A stretch of DNA of 64,000 nt from an uncultured Pelagibacteraceae bacterium (GCA_902543295.1 CACBXW010000001.1:248001-312000), one strand, 5' to 3'. Numbered from the stretch's first letter, positions 1-11,405 are shown. The notes: generated by a model from the letters alone, not told the origin. Made by a program: numbers and translations.

Positions 1-2
1 AA

Positions 3-272
3 ATTAGAAATTTAAAAGTTTATCCAAATTTATCTGCTATCGATAGACCTGTTGATATGGTCGAAGTATTTAGAAAATCCGAGGATCTTTTTGGAATTGC
101 TGAAGAGGCAATATCAATTGGAGCAAAAGTATTATGGGGACAAATCGGTGTAATTAATCATGATGCAGCAAAAATTGCTGAAGATGCAGGTTTAAAAGTA
201 GTTATGAATAGATGTCCAAAAATTGAACTCTTCAGACCATTTTGGAAACCGCGACTAGATCTTAAAATTTAA
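3..272 (+). CDS. CoA-binding domain protein (YccU-like), 5' truncated by window edge
   Basis: Frame stays open upstream of the listed ATG to the window edge (IRNLKVYPNLSAIDRPVDM...); sequence resembles the downstream paralog at 281..706 (EVFRKSE..GAKVLWGQIGVINHDAAKIAEDAGL). Confidence 0.75.
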   Translation: MRNLKVYPNLSAIDRPVDMVEVFRKSEDLFGIAEEAISIGAKVLWGQIGVINHDAAKIAEDAGLKVVMNRCPKIELFRPFWKPRLDLKI

Positions 273-280
273 ATCAAATT

Positions 281-706
281 ATGGATACAACACTTTTAGA
301 TGAAAAAATAAAAGAACTATATTTAAGTTATAGGACGATAGCAATTGTTGGAGCAAGCCCAGACTCAAAAAAAACTTCCAATATAATAATGAAATATTTA
401 AGAAATACAGGTTACAAAGTTTTTCCAGTTAATCCAGTAACAGATAATAAAATTATACATGGTGAACCAGTTTATAAAAAACTAACAGATATTAAAGATC
501 ATGTTGGAATTGTTAATGTTTTTAGACCTAGTGAGGAGGCTGAGGAAATAGCAAAACAAACAATAGAAATTGGTGCAAATGTATTGTGGTTGCAAATAGG
601 AATTCACAACGAAAATGCAGCTAAATTAGTCTCTCAAAATAAAATTTATTATATCTCTAATAAATGTATTAAAAACGAATACGATAGATTATTCAAAACT
701 ATATAA
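281..706 (+). CDS. CoA-binding domain protein (YccU-like)
   Basis: AIVGASPDSKKTSNIIMKYLRNTGYKVFPVNP Rossmann-like motif typical of CoA-binding family. Confidence 0.8.
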   Translation: MDTTLLDEKIKELYLSYRTIAIVGASPDSKKTSNIIMKYLRNTGYKVFPVNPVTDNKIIHGEPVYKKLTDIKDHVGIVNVFRPSEEAEEIAKQTIEIGANVLWLQIGIHNENAAKLVSQNKIYYISNKCIKNEYDRLFKTI

Positions 707-772
707 TATCAAATTATTAAGTGTGATATTAAGACCTTTTATTTCATTTTAAATTTAAGATAAATTTAAAAT

Positions 773-1234
773 ATGAGATTCAAAATTTTTTTTTTTTTAA
801 TTACATTTTTTTATTTTAATTCTTCATTTGCCGATGTTTTAAAACCAAGTGTGAATATAGATCCAAAACAAGTTGTTTTAATTCAATTAAAGGCGTTAAT
901 GAAAAATGACAGTCCATATAAAGATAGAGGGATTGAGCAAACATGGGAATTTGCACATCCAAATAATCAAAGAATGACAGGTCCATTAGATAGATTTAAA
1001 AGAATGTTAAAAGGGGCTTCATACTCGATGCTGATTGATCACAAAGAAAATACAGTAACTGAAATTTACAAATCAAGTACAATGGCAACTTATGAAGTTG
1101 TTGTCTTGGATAAGGACAAACAATATTTTAAATTTAAATGGAAAGTTGAAAAGAATAATAAAGAAGGCAATCTTTTAGATTGCTGGCTAACAACAGCAGT
1201 TTCACAACCAATACCAATGGGATCATCAATATAA
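773..1234 (+). CDS. secreted DUF4864-like protein
   Basis: N-terminal signal peptide; WEFAHPNNQRMTGPLDRFKRML pattern resembles the DUF4864 family. Confidence 0.6.
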   Translation: MRFKIFFFLITFFYFNSSFADVLKPSVNIDPKQVVLIQLKALMKNDSPYKDRGIEQTWEFAHPNNQRMTGPLDRFKRMLKGASYSMLIDHKENTVTEIYKSSTMATYEVVVLDKDKQYFKFKWKVEKNNKEGNLLDCWLTTAVSQPIPMGSSI

Positions 1235-1437
1235 TGAAAAAGCCTCCAATGTATATTAGGTATGCAATTCTAATGTTTATATTATGCTTTCCAACAATTT
1301 CATCCACTCAACTTGGATGGTATTTTTGGGGAAGTGAAGTTGGGATTAATATTGGCATGGTAGTAGGTACAATTTCCGTAATAGTTGCCGCTTATTTAAT
1401 GTTCAGAATGGGCTGGCGTGACGCAGATGATGAATAA
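1234..1437 (+). CDS. small two-TM membrane protein (start moved from 1180 to ATG at 1234)
   Basis: TAATG overlap with the upstream stop; two hydrophobic segments; MKKPPMYIRYAILMF...RDADDE. Confidence 0.6.
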   Translation: MKKPPMYIRYAILMFILCFPTISSTQLGWYFWGSEVGINIGMVVGTISVIVAAYLMFRMGWRDADDE

Positions 1438-1483
1438 TAGAATTTTGTTTCGTTAGTAATTAAAATTTAGTAGGAATCTGATA

Positions 1484-3916
1484 ATGAAATCCAAAGCAAA
1501 AGTTGTTGTAGTTGGTGGTGGAGTAGTAGGGGTTAGCGCACTCTATCACTTAGCAAAAAAAGGTTGGTCAGATGTTGTTTTAATTGAAAGAAAGGAACTA
1601 ACTTCAGGCTCAACTTGGCATGCAGCTGGCTTATTGCCACTATTTAATATGAGTTATTCTGTGGGACAACTTCATAAGTATGCTGTCAATTTGTATAAAA
1701 CTTTAGAAGAAGAGACAGGCAAGAATGTAGGTTTCAGCGTTGTATCTAATATTAGATTAGCAAGCACTAAAGATAGAATGGATGAATACTTTCAATACGC
1801 TGGAGTTGCTCAAACAATAGGTGTTGATGTAAAATTTTTAACTCCAGATCAAGTTAAGGAAATATGGCCATTATGTAATACATCAGATTTAGTTGGTGCA
1901 ATACAACACCCTGAAGATGGATATATTCAACCAGCAGATTTAACTCAAGCACTTGCAACAGGTGCAAGAAATAGAGGAGCAGAAATTTATAGAAATACAA
2001 ATGTTGTTGGAATGAAACAAACCAAAGATGGCTGGGTTGTTGAAACAGATAAAGGGTCCATAGAATGTGAACATATTATTTCTTGTTCAGGAAATTTTGC
2101 AAGACAAACTGGAAAGATGGTTGGATTAGATATTCCAGTTATTCCAGTAGAACATCAATACATTGTTACTGAACCCCATCCAGAAATTCAAAAAAGAAAA
2201 AAAGATGGATTACCAGAGATGGGAGTTTTAAGGGATAGTGATAGCAGATGGTATATGAGAGAAGAAGCAGGTGGATTAATTTTAGGACCATATGAAGATG
2301 GTGCACCAGCTTGTTATGTAGATGGACCATCAAAAGATTCTGAATATGAATTATTTCAGGAAGATTTGGATAGATTGGCTCCACACATTGAAGGTGCAAT
2401 ACATAGAGTCCCTGCGTTTGGAGAAGTGGGAGTTAAGAAAGTGTATAACGGTGCAATTTGTTATACACCTGATGGTAACCCAATTGTTGGTCCTGCTTGG
2501 GGATTGAAAAATTTTTGGATAAATGAAGGTCATAGCTTTGGTATCACCGCAGCAGGTGGAGCAGGATGGCAGCTTGCTGAATGGATCGTAGATGGTGAAC
2601 CCACAATAGATATGCTTGGTGTTGAACCAAGAAGGTATGGAGATTATTGCTCTAAATCATATTTAAAAGCTAAAAATGAAGAAGCCTACAGTCACGTTTT
2701 TATAACTCACTTTCCTGATGAAGAAAGACCAGCAGCAAGACCATTAAGAACAGCGCCATGTTATGACAGAATGAAAAATTTAGGAGCAGTGTTTGGTCAA
2801 AAATTTGGATGGGAACGACCTAACTTTTTTGCAACTGATGGAATGGAGCAAAAAGATGATTGGTCATTTAGAAGATCAAAATGGTTCAATGCAATGGAAA
2901 AAGAATGCAAAAACGTAAAAGAAAATGTTGGTCTTTTGGATATGACTGCATTTGCAAAATGTAGAATTAAAGGACCTGGTGCTGAGGAATTTTTAGATAA
3001 TTTAGTTGCAAACAAATTACCAAAAAAAGTTGGAAGAATTAATTTATGTCACGCTTTAAATACTAAAGGCGGAGTTCATTCTGAATTTACTATTATGAGA
3101 GAGTCACATGATGGCTTTTATTTAGTATCAGCAGGAGCTTTTCAAAGATTAGATCATGATTGGATTTTAAAATGGATGCCTTCAGATGGTTCAGTACAGT
3201 TTGAAAATTTAACTAATAGTAATGGAGTTTTGGTTGTTTCAGGTCCAAAAGCAAGAGAGTTAATGCAAAGAGTTTCAAAAGATGATTTTTCAAATGAAAA
3301 CTTTAAATGGCTAAGTGCAAAAATGGTTGATGTAGGGTACGCACCAGTAAATGCTATGAGAGTTAATTTTGTTGGTGAATTAGGATGGGAACTTCATCAT
3401 CCAATTGAATATCAAAATCACATTTTTGATAAACTTATGGAAGCAGGACAAGATCTTGGACTAAAGCCATATGGTATTAGAGCAATGAATAGTTTGAGAG
3501 TAGAAAAATCGTATAAATTGGTTGGAACAGAACTATCAATAGAATACTCACCTTATGAAAGTGGTCTTGATAGATTTATACATCCTAATAAAGGAAGTTT
3601 TATTGGACTTGAAGCATTGAACAAGTGGAGAGAAAAAGGTTTTGATAACAAGCTTGTTACCTTGGAGGTTCACAATCCAAAAGATGCAGACGTATTAGGC
3701 AACAATCCCATTTATGAAAATGGAAGTGTTATAGGAAGAGCTACAGGAGGAGATTTTGGTTTTAGAATTGGAAAATCATTAGCATTAGGAATGGTTAAAC
3801 CAGAATTAGCAAATGTTGGACAAAAACTTAAAATTGAAATATTAGGTGAGAAATATGATGCTACAATTTTAGATGAAAGTCCTTACGATCCAGAAAACAA
3901 TTTATTAAGAGCTTAA
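1484..3916 (+). CDS. FAD-dependent dehydrogenase with C-terminal GcvT/aminomethyltransferase domain (dimethylglycine/sarcosine dehydrogenase-like)
   Basis: [30 protein letters not shown] dinucleotide fold, STWHAAGLL flavin motif, C-terminal GcvT-like region; followed by ETF and ETF-QO. Confidence 0.88.
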   Translation: MKSKAKVVVVGGGVVGVSALYHLAKKGWSDVVLIERKELTSGSTWHAAGLLPLFNMSYSVGQLHKYAVNLYKTLEEETGKNVGFSVVSNIRLASTKDRMDEYFQYAGVAQTIGVDVKFLTPDQVKEIWPLCNTSDLVGAIQHPEDGYIQPADLTQALATGARNRGAEIYRNTNVVGMKQTKDGWVVETDKGSIECEHIISCSGNFARQTGKMVGLDIPVIPVEHQYIVTEPHPEIQKRKKDGLPEMGVLRDSDSRWYMREEAGGLILGPYEDGAPACYVDGPSKDSEYELFQEDLDRLAPHIEGAIHRVPAFGEVGVKKVYNGAICYTPDGNPIVGPAWGLKNFWINEGHSFGITAAGGAGWQLAEWIVDGEPTIDMLGVEPRRYGDYCSKSYLKAKNEEAYSHVFITHFPDEERPAARPLRTAPCYDRMKNLGAVFGQKFGWERPNFFATDGMEQKDDWSFRRSKWFNAMEKECKNVKENVGLLDMTAFAKCRIKGPGAEEFLDNLVANKLPKKVGRINLCHALNTKGGVHSEFTIMRESHDGFYLVSAGAFQRLDHDWILKWMPSDGSVQFENLTNSNGVLVVSGPKARELMQRVSKDDFSNENFKWLSAKMVDVGYAPVNAMRVNFVGELGWELHHPIEYQNHIFDKLMEAGQDLGLKPYGIRAMNSLRVEKSYKLVGTELSIEYSPYESGLDRFIHPNKGSFIGLEALNKWREKGFDNKLVTLEVHNPKDADVLGNNPIYENGSVIGRATGGDFGFRIGKSLALGMVKPELANVGQKLKIEILGEKYDATILDESPYDPENNLLRA

Positions 3917-4665
3917 TGAAAATATTAGTCGCAGTTAAAAGAGTTATTGATTACAACGTTCAAATAAGAGTTAAAGAAGATGGTTCTGGTGTTGTTACTG
4001 ACAACGTTAAAATGTCAACAAATCCACCAGATGATAATGCAATAGAAGAAGCAGTAAAAATTAAAGAGGCTGGCAAAGCTAAAGAAATAGTTGCAATTAC
4101 AATCGGTGAAGAAAAAGCTCAAGAAACTGTTAGAAAAGCATTAGCTGTTGGAGCGGATAGGGGAATACATGTCAAAGTTGATAATGTGATTGAGCCATTA
4201 GCAGTTTCAAAAATTTTGAAAAAAATTGTAGAAAAAGAAAATCCTGATTTGGTGTTTATGGGAAAACAAGCAATTGACGATGATTGCAATCAAACTGGTC
4301 AGATGCTTGCAGCTTTATTAAATTGGCCTCAAGCAACTTTTGCATCGAAAATTGAAGTTAAAGATAATGCATTAGAAGTAACTCGTGAAATTGATGAAGG
4401 TTTAGAAACTATTGAAGTAAATGTTCCAGCTATTGTTACATGTGATTTAAGACTAAATGAACCAAGATATGCTTCGCTTCCAAATATTATGAAAGCTAAG
4501 AAAAAACCAATAGAACAGTTAAATGCTTCAGATTTAGGAGTTGATATTAATCCTAGAATTGAACAAATTAAAGTTGAAGAACCACCAAAAAGAAAAGCTG
4601 GAATAAAAGTCGCTAGTGTAGAAGAATTAGTGCAAAAATTAAAAAATGAGGCTAAGGTAATTTAA
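3916..4665 (+). CDS. etfB: electron transfer flavoprotein beta subunit
   Basis: [54 protein letters not shown]. Confidence 0.95.
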   Translation: MKILVAVKRVIDYNVQIRVKEDGSGVVTDNVKMSTNPPDDNAIEEAVKIKEAGKAKEIVAITIGEEKAQETVRKALAVGADRGIHVKVDNVIEPLAVSKILKKIVEKENPDLVFMGKQAIDDDCNQTGQMLAALLNWPQATFASKIEVKDNALEVTREIDEGLETIEVNVPAIVTCDLRLNEPRYASLPNIMKAKKKPIEQLNASDLGVDINPRIEQIKVEEPPKRKAGIKVASVEELVQKLKNEAKVI

Positions 4666-5619
4666 ATGTCAGTATTATTAATTGCAGAACATAATAATAA
4701 AGAGGTTAGACCATTTACCTATAATGCTATAACTGCAGCTTCTCAAATAAATGAGGATCTTCATGTTTTGGTTTTAGGTCATCAAGCTGATGATGTTGCA
4801 AAATCTTTATCTGAAGTTCCAAATGTAAAAAAAGTTATTCACGTTGATAATGAAATTTATGAAAACTACATTGCTGAAAATTATACAGCAGCAATAATTA
4901 AGCATGCAGAAAGTTATTCACATATTGTAAGCTCAGCAAATACATTTGGTAAAAATTTAATGCCAAGAATTGCAGCATTACTAGATACTTCGCAAGTGAG
5001 CGATATAATTAAAGTTATTTCTGAGGATACTTTTTTAAGACCAATTTATGCAGGAAATGCTTTTGCTACGGTTAAAAGTAATGACAAAAAAAAATGTGTT
5101 ACTATTAGACCGACGTCGTTTGACCCTGCTGATAAGAGTGGTGGATCTGCTGAAATTACAAAATCTGATCCAGCAGAAGCTAGCTCATCAACTAAATTTC
5201 TAAAAAAAGAAGAAGTTAAGTCAGACAGACCAGAGCTTGGAACAGCTAGAATAGTTATTTCTGGTGGAAGAGGTATGCAAAATGGCGAAAATTTCAAATT
5301 AATAAGTGATATTGCGGATAAACTTAATGCAGCAATTGGTGCATCTAGAGCAGCAGTTGATGCAGGTTATATTACGAATGATCATCAAGTAGGACAAACG
5401 GGTAAAGTGGTAGTCCCAGATTTATATATTGCAGTTGGAATTTCAGGTGCGATACAGCACTTAGCAGGAATGAAAGAAAGCAAAGTTATTGTGGCTATAA
5501 ATAAAGACGGTGAAGCTCCAATTTTTAGTGTCGCAGATTACGGATTAGAAGCAGATCTTTTTGAGGCGCTTCCTCAGTTTTTGTCAGAATTGAACAAATT
5601 AAACACTATACAAAAATAG
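4666..5619 (+). CDS. etfA: electron transfer flavoprotein alpha subunit
   Basis: [59 protein letters not shown]. Confidence 0.95.
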   Translation: MSVLLIAEHNNKEVRPFTYNAITAASQINEDLHVLVLGHQADDVAKSLSEVPNVKKVIHVDNEIYENYIAENYTAAIIKHAESYSHIVSSANTFGKNLMPRIAALLDTSQVSDIIKVISEDTFLRPIYAGNAFATVKSNDKKKCVTIRPTSFDPADKSGGSAEITKSDPAEASSSTKFLKKEEVKSDRPELGTARIVISGGRGMQNGENFKLISDIADKLNAAIGASRAAVDAGYITNDHQVGQTGKVVVPDLYIAVGISGAIQHLAGMKESKVIVAINKDGEAPIFSVADYGLEADLFEALPQFLSELNKLNTIQK

Positions 5620-5643
5620 CAAATACTGTAAGAAATTGTCATT

Positions 5644-7263
5644 ATGTCCAGAGAAGTGATGGAATACGATGTTGTAATCGTAGGTGGCGGACCATCAGGA
5701 CTTTCAACTGCAGTTAAATTAAAGCAGTTAAATCCAGATATTAATGTCTGCCTTTTAGAAAAAGCATCTGAAATAGGTGCACATATTTTATCAGGGAACG
5801 TGTTTGAAACACGTGCTTTAGATGAACTGATACCTAATTGGAAAGAATTAAATGCTCCAATTAAAACAAAAGTTACAAAAGAAAAATTTTTATTTTTAGG
5901 AAAACAAAAATCATTAAGTTGGCCAACATGGTTGCTTCCTAAGGTTCAACAAAATCATAACAATTATATTATAAGTCTTGCAAATCTTTGTAGATGGTTA
6001 GCAGAGCAGGCTGAGGGATTAGGAGTTGAAATATTCCCAGGATTTCCAGCATGTGAAGTTTTATATAATGATGATGGATCAGTTAAAGGTATTGCAACCC
6101 AAGATATGGGTATCGACAAAGAGGGAAATAAAAAAGATACTTATGAATCAGGAATGGAATTACATTCAAAAGTTACAGTATTTGCAGAAGGATGCAGAGG
6201 TCACTTAGGAAAAGAATTAATTAAGAAGTTTGAGTTGGATAAAGGTAAAAATCCTCAACAATATGGAATTGGTTTTAAAGAAATTTGGGAGATAGATGAA
6301 AAAAATCATACCGAAGGTTTAGTAATGCATACTGCTGGATGGCCTTTAGATAATAATACTTATGGTGGAAGTTTTATGTATCATGCAGAAAATAAACAAG
6401 TTTTTCTTGGTTACGTAATTGGATTAGACTACCAAAATCCTCATCTCTCACCTTTCGATGAATTCCAAAGATTTAAAACTCATCCAGATATAAAAAAAAT
6501 AATTGAAGGTGGAAAAAGAATTTCTTATGGCGCAAGAGCTTTAATTGAGGGTGGTATACAGAGTTTACCCCAGATGTTTATGCCAGGTGCTTTGCTAGTT
6601 GGATGTGACGCAGGAACATTAAATATGCCTAAAATAAAAGGATCACATACTGCAATGAAGAGTGGAATGATCGCTGCTGAAACAATTTATGAGCATCTTA
6701 CAAAAAATTTAAATTTATCTACATATGAACAAAAATTTAAAGAAAGTTGGGTTTATAAAGAATTACATGAGGCAAGAAATGTAAAACCAAGTTTCTCTTG
6801 GGGATTAATATTGGGCATATTATTTACTGGAATTGATCAGATTTTATTTAGAGGAAAGCTTCCTTTCACATTAAAGCATAAACATGCTGATCATGAAGCT
6901 TTAAAACCAGCAGATAAAATGCCAAAAATTGATTATCCTAAGCCTGATAACGTTATTACATTTGATAAAACTAGTTCGGTTTATTTAACGGGTACAATTC
7001 ATGATGATAATCAACCAGTCCACTTAAAGCTTAAAGATCCAGATTTGCCTATAAAATATACTTTAGAAAAATTTGATGAACCTGCACAAAGATATTGCCC
7101 AGCAGGAGTTTACGAAGTTCAAGAAGTAAATTCAGTTCAAAAATTTGTAATAAATGCACAAAATTGCATACATTGTAAAACATGTGATATTAAAGAGCCA
7201 TCTCAAAATATTACTTGGGTCACTCCAGAAGGTGGGGGTGGACCTAAATATGGAAATATGTAG
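5644..7263 (+). CDS. electron transfer flavoprotein-ubiquinone oxidoreductase
   Basis: N-terminal FAD fold, C-terminal ferredoxin-like NCIHCKTCDIKEPSQNITWVTPEGGGGPKY. Confidence 0.95.
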   Translation: MSREVMEYDVVIVGGGPSGLSTAVKLKQLNPDINVCLLEKASEIGAHILSGNVFETRALDELIPNWKELNAPIKTKVTKEKFLFLGKQKSLSWPTWLLPKVQQNHNNYIISLANLCRWLAEQAEGLGVEIFPGFPACEVLYNDDGSVKGIATQDMGIDKEGNKKDTYESGMELHSKVTVFAEGCRGHLGKELIKKFELDKGKNPQQYGIGFKEIWEIDEKNHTEGLVMHTAGWPLDNNTYGGSFMYHAENKQVFLGYVIGLDYQNPHLSPFDEFQRFKTHPDIKKIIEGGKRISYGARALIEGGIQSLPQMFMPGALLVGCDAGTLNMPKIKGSHTAMKSGMIAAETIYEHLTKNLNLSTYEQKFKESWVYKELHEARNVKPSFSWGLILGILFTGIDQILFRGKLPFTLKHKHADHEALKPADKMPKIDYPKPDNVITFDKTSSVYLTGTIHDDNQPVHLKLKDPDLPIKYTLEKFDEPAQRYCPAGVYEVQEVNSVQKFVINAQNCIHCKTCDIKEPSQNITWVTPEGGGGPKYGNM

Positions 7264-7647
7264 TTAGGATAAATCGATTGCAAACTTTTTTAGAGTTTCA
7301 ATTGGAATAAGTTTCAAAGTGTTTTTATGAGTTTTTTTTAAATAAATTGGACATCCTTTTCCCGCTTCTAAAGCTCTAGCATACCAACCTGCACACACAC
7401 ACCAACTATCTCCATCTTTTAAACCCGGAAAACCAAACTCAGGATGAGGTGTAATTAAATCATTGCCCGCTTCTTTACACCATTCTAAAAATTCAGTATT
7501 TACTTTTGCACAAACAGTGTGAATACCATGATCATTTTCATCTGTATTACAACATCCATCTCTATACCATCCTGTTAAAGGATCATTAGAACATAATTCC
7601 AAGTCTTCGTCTAAAACATTTTTTTGCTTTTTACTTTTAACCTCCAT
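7264..7647 (-). CDS. DUF2237-family protein (internal start MEVKSKK preferred over 7707)
   Basis: CSNDPLTGWYRDGCCNT...HTVCA...GDSWCVCAGWYARA Cys pattern typical of DUF2237. Confidence 0.75.
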   Translation of the reverse strand: MEVKSKKQKNVLDEDLELCSNDPLTGWYRDGCCNTDENDHGIHTVCAKVNTEFLEWCKEAGNDLITPHPEFGFPGLKDGDSWCVCAGWYARALEAGKGCPIYLKKTHKNTLKLIPIETLKKFAIDLS

Positions 7648-8281
7648 AAACATTATGAATGTTGTTATCAATATTGGCGTTAAAAGAAATTGATCTTCTT
7701 TCTTCATTTGTGTCTTTAAATGGATAAACTACATGCATCAAATAATTTGGAAAAAAATAGAAATCTCCGACTTTCGGTACAATATTATGTACTGAATGGC
7801 TTAAAAACATTCTAGCTCCATGGACTAATTGTAGATTTCCACCTCTATATTCTTTTTTTTGTTTTTCTTGCACGTGTTTACCAAAAGAACTCGGTACTTT
7901 TAAGAAACCAGCACCTGAAATATGGCCACTGTGTAAATGAACAGGGTTATATTCGTTTTGAAACTGTCTCACTATCCAACTTTCAATAATATTAAATTTT
8001 GTAATTTTTTTTCCCATTTCTTGCATAATCCACTTACTAACATTTTGGGCTAAAAAATTACCCCATCCTGTATCTTGCATAATTTTTCTTTCAAGTTTGA
8101 ATTCTTGAGTTACATCACCAACTAAATTTTCACCATGATCTAAGTTTTTTGATAATTCATTATCATTGATTATTTTATCAACATAATCATTTAGTTTAAC
8201 TACCATTTCATGAGGTATCTTTACTTTTAATACAGATGGACCAAATTTTTTTATGATCTCAAAATTATCTGACTGTTCCAT
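7637..8281 (-). CDS. putative 2OG-Fe(II) oxygenase
   Basis: NPVHLHSGHISGAGFLKVP...HVVYPFKDTNEERRSISFN. Confidence 0.7.
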   Translation of the reverse strand: MEQSDNFEIIKKFGPSVLKVKIPHEMVVKLNDYVDKIINDNELSKNLDHGENLVGDVTQEFKLERKIMQDTGWGNFLAQNVSKWIMQEMGKKITKFNIIESWIVRQFQNEYNPVHLHSGHISGAGFLKVPSSFGKHVQEKQKKEYRGGNLQLVHGARMFLSHSVHNIVPKVGDFYFFPNYLMHVVYPFKDTNEERRSISFNANIDNNIHNVYGG

Positions 8282-8769
8282 TATATTTTTGTTGGATTAG
8301 GTTGTCCTTTATAAACAACTTCTGGATCAAATTTTTTTTCTTCTTCTTCAAATTTCATTTCGATTTGTCTTGCATTATCAATTTTACCCAAAGGAACAGA
8401 TCTATAAAAACAGGATCTGTACCCAACGTGGCAACTAGAACCTTCGCCAATATCTACAGTCATCCAAACCGCATCTTGATCATCATCAATTCGAATCTCT
8501 TTTACTTTTTGAACAAACCCGCTTGTTTTTCCTTTATGCCAAATTGATTGTCTTGATCTGCTCCAGTAGTGAGCTTCTTTGGTTTCAATAGTTAACTTGA
8601 AAGCTTCGACATTCATATACCCATGCATCAATATTTCTTTTGTTTTTGAGCATGTTGTAATGACTGGAATCAATCCATCATTGTCGAATTTAGGAGATAA
8701 AAGCTTGCCTTCTTCTATTTCTGCTACATTTTCTCTTTTTTTAAACATATATGTGGAATTATCTAACAT
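8281..8769 (-). CDS. hisI: phosphoribosyl-AMP cyclohydrolase
   Basis: AHYWSRSRQSIWHKGKTSG and GSSCHVGYRSCFYR motifs. Confidence 0.9.
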   Translation of the reverse strand: MLDNSTYMFKKRENVAEIEEGKLLSPKFDNDGLIPVITTCSKTKEILMHGYMNVEAFKLTIETKEAHYWSRSRQSIWHKGKTSGFVQKVKEIRIDDDQDAVWMTVDIGEGSSCHVGYRSCFYRSVPLGKIDNARQIEMKFEEEEKKFDPEVVYKGQPNPTKI

Positions 8770-8826
8770 AATAATAAATATAATAAATATTTTAAAATTA
8801 AGGTTTTATATATATAAAAGCACGTC

Positions 8827-9429
8827 ATGAAATTGGTAAAAAACGAAAACGATAAAAAAATTAATGAAGTAACAGACAAGGAAGCCGAAGAAGCTTTTGT
8901 CAAAATTCTTAAATGGTTAGGCGAAGATCCTACTAGAGAAGGTTTATTAGAAACTCCAAAAAGAGTTACAAAAGCATTTAAAGAATATTTCAAGGGATAT
9001 AAAGAAGACCCTAAAGCAGTCTTAGATAAAACATTTGGTGATGTTGAAGGCTATAGCGATATGGTTGTTCAAAAAAATATTTCAGTACAAAGTCATTGCG
9101 AACATCACATGGCACCAATTATAGGAATTGCTCATGTAGCATATATTCCAAATCAAAGAGTTGTAGGATTAAGTAAAATAGCAAGAGTTGTAGAAGTGTT
9201 TTCAAAAAGATTACAAACACAAGAAAGATTAACTGTTCAGATCGCTAATACTTTAATGGAGTCTTTGGATGCAAAAGGTGTTGCGGTTACAATAGATTCA
9301 ACTCATCAGTGTATGACTATGAGAGGTATAAAAAAAGAGCAAGCTACCACAGTTACAAATTTTTATCTTGGACAGTTTAAGGACGATTTAAGTTATCAAA
9401 ATAGATATTTGCGATTTATTGCAAAATAA
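8827..9429 (+). CDS. folE: GTP cyclohydrolase I
   Basis: SHCEHHMAPIIGIAHVAYIP...TQERLTVQIA...STHQCMTMRGIKK. Confidence 0.95.
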   Translation: MKLVKNENDKKINEVTDKEAEEAFVKILKWLGEDPTREGLLETPKRVTKAFKEYFKGYKEDPKAVLDKTFGDVEGYSDMVVQKNISVQSHCEHHMAPIIGIAHVAYIPNQRVVGLSKIARVVEVFSKRLQTQERLTVQIANTLMESLDAKGVAVTIDSTHQCMTMRGIKKEQATTVTNFYLGQFKDDLSYQNRYLRFIAK

Positions 9430-9444
9430 TATTTACTGATAAAC

Positions 9445-10446
9445 ATGGCGGACACATTTAAAGCAGTTGTAATAAACAATCAGAACGAAAATTTTACAAG
9501 AGAAGTCAAAGAACTAAGTTTAGACCATTTTAAAGATGGGGAGGTGCTTGTTAAAATAGATTATTCTGATCTTAATTGGAAAGATGCAATGATACTAAAA
9601 GATGGTGGCAAATTAGTAAAAGAATATCCAAGAATACCTGGCATTGATTTTTCTGGAACTGTTGCACAAGGTGATGGTGAAGAATTTAAAGAAGGAGACA
9701 GAGTTATATTAACAGGTTGTAGAGCAGGAGAACTTTTTGATGGTGGATATTCTCAATACGCAAAAGTAAAAAAGGATCATATTACAAAAACACCTGAGGA
9801 AATGACAAATAAACAAGCTATGATTTTAGGAACTGCCGGTCTTACAGGTTTGTTATGTGCCTTTGCGGTTAAAGCAAGAGAGGAACTATTAATGCAATCT
9901 AAAGTTAACGATGTATTGGTCACAGGTTCTACTGGTGGTGTTGGTATGGTAGCGGTAATGGTTCTTGCGAAGATGGGAATTAATGTGACAGCTATAACTG
10001 GTAAACCAGATAAAGCAGATTACTTAAAAGAACTTGGTGCAAAAAACGTTATAGATCGTAAAGAATTTGAGGGTGAAGCAAGATTAATAGATAAAGGAAC
10101 ATGGGATGGAGTTGTAGATACTGTGGGTGGTAACATTTTATCTAATGCAATAGCTCAAACTAAACCAAAAGGAATTGTTGCTATATGTGGAAATGCTAGT
10201 GGCAATAAATTAAATACATCAGTAATTCCATTTATATTAAGAGCAGTTAAATTATGGGGAGTAGACTCGGTTAATATCAGTAAAAAAAGAAAAGAGTTTG
10301 TCTGGGGAGAATTTCCTGCTTTGCTAGATTTTAATATTTTAGAAAAATCTGTAAATACTATTGGATTAGATGAATTATTAAATGTCTATCCCGATATATT
10401 AAAAGGAAATTTAAAAAATAAAATAGTAGTGGATGTAAATAAATAA
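9445..10446 (+). CDS. quinone oxidoreductase / acryloyl-CoA reductase (YhdH/AcuI-like)
   Basis: SDLNWKDAMILKDGGKLVKEYPRIPGIDFSGTV; VLVTGSTGGVGMVAVMVLAKMG. Confidence 0.8.
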   Translation: MADTFKAVVINNQNENFTREVKELSLDHFKDGEVLVKIDYSDLNWKDAMILKDGGKLVKEYPRIPGIDFSGTVAQGDGEEFKEGDRVILTGCRAGELFDGGYSQYAKVKKDHITKTPEEMTNKQAMILGTAGLTGLLCAFAVKAREELLMQSKVNDVLVTGSTGGVGMVAVMVLAKMGINVTAITGKPDKADYLKELGAKNVIDRKEFEGEARLIDKGTWDGVVDTVGGNILSNAIAQTKPKGIVAICGNASGNKLNTSVIPFILRAVKLWGVDSVNISKKRKEFVWGEFPALLDFNILEKSVNTIGLDELLNVYPDILKGNLKNKIVVDVNK

Positions 10447-11336
10447 TGGATTGGGATAAATTAAAGATATTTCATGCAGTTGCTGAGGCAGGTAGTTTTA
10501 CAAGCGCAACTGTTATTCTAAACCTTAGCCAATCTGCAATTAGTAGACAAATTCAATCTTTAGAAGAAGATTTAAAAGTTAAATTATTTGAACGTCATGC
10601 TAGAGGTTTAACACTAACTGAAAATGGCGAATATGTATTTAAAACGGCACATGAGGTTATCTCTAAACTAAAAGAGGTAGAAACAACTTTAGGAGATAAA
10701 AAACACAAACCTTCCGGAAAACTGTCAGTAACAACAGTAGTTAGTTTTGGAACAACCTGGTTAACACCAAGAATACAGGAATTTATGCAACTTAATCCTG
10801 AAATTGAGGTTGAACTGATATTTGATGATAGAGAACTAGATTTAAGTACAAGACAAGCGGATATTGGTATATTTATGAGAAGACCAAAACAGCTAAACTA
10901 TATTCAAAAAAAGCTTATTGATATCAACTATCATATATATGGATCACCAAAATATTTAGAAAAACATGGATATCCTAAGACAATTAATGACTTAAATAAG
11001 CACAACTTTATTTCATTTGGCAGAGGAGCTCCGTCTCCAGTTTATAATCCAGATTGGGCATTAAAACTTGGAATGAAAGATAACAAAAAGAGAAAAACTG
11101 TAATGAGAGTTAATAGTGTTTATGGTTTGCTTTTAGCCGTTCAAAGCGGTGTAGGATTAGCCGCAATACCAGATTACTTAACTGTCAAACAACCAAATAT
11201 TGTTAAAGTTTTACCTAGCGTTCAAGGTCCAACTACAGAGGCACACTTTGTATACCCTCAATCACTTAAAAATGTTGCTAGAGTTCAAGCTTTTAGGAAC
11301 TTCCTTTACAGTAAAATTTCCGAGTGGGAATTTTAA
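10446..11336 (+). CDS. LysR-family transcriptional regulator
   Basis: N-terminal HTH (VAEAGSFTSATVILNLSQSAISRQIQSLEEDLKVKLFERHARGLTLTENG). Confidence 0.93.
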   Translation: MDWDKLKIFHAVAEAGSFTSATVILNLSQSAISRQIQSLEEDLKVKLFERHARGLTLTENGEYVFKTAHEVISKLKEVETTLGDKKHKPSGKLSVTTVVSFGTTWLTPRIQEFMQLNPEIEVELIFDDRELDLSTRQADIGIFMRRPKQLNYIQKKLIDINYHIYGSPKYLEKHGYPKTINDLNKHNFISFGRGAPSPVYNPDWALKLGMKDNKKRKTVMRVNSVYGLLLAVQSGVGLAAIPDYLTVKQPNIVKVLPSVQGPTTEAHFVYPQSLKNVARVQAFRNFLYSKISEWEF

Positions 11337-11368
11337 ATAAATCATTAAAAAACATTACTAATTGCGAT

Positions 11369-11405
11369 TGATTATCAATTGCGACAATATTGCAATTGAT
11401 AATCA
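11369..11405. repeat. perfect 14-bp inverted repeat TGATTATCAATTGC-N9-GCAATTGATAATCA, candidate operator upstream of Fe3+ ABC operon
   Basis: Arms 11369-11382 and 11392-11405 are exact reverse complements; directly followed by GATAAT/TTATC-rich Fur-like sequence. Confidence 0.75.

Noticed and set aside
1438-1483. Possible glycine or SAM riboswitch before the dehydrogenase gene
   Set aside because: Only about 46 bp of AT-rich spacer, no paired elements resembling known riboswitches.
2166-3015. Antisense and alternate-frame ORFs 2166-2399(-), 2322-2507(+), 2351-2533(-), 2797-3015(-)
   Set aside because: Wholly inside the well-supported 810-aa dehydrogenase gene; no family features.
8302-8830. 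Plus-strand ORFs 8302-8547 and 8579-8830
   Set aside because: Antisense to hisI, which has clear motifs.
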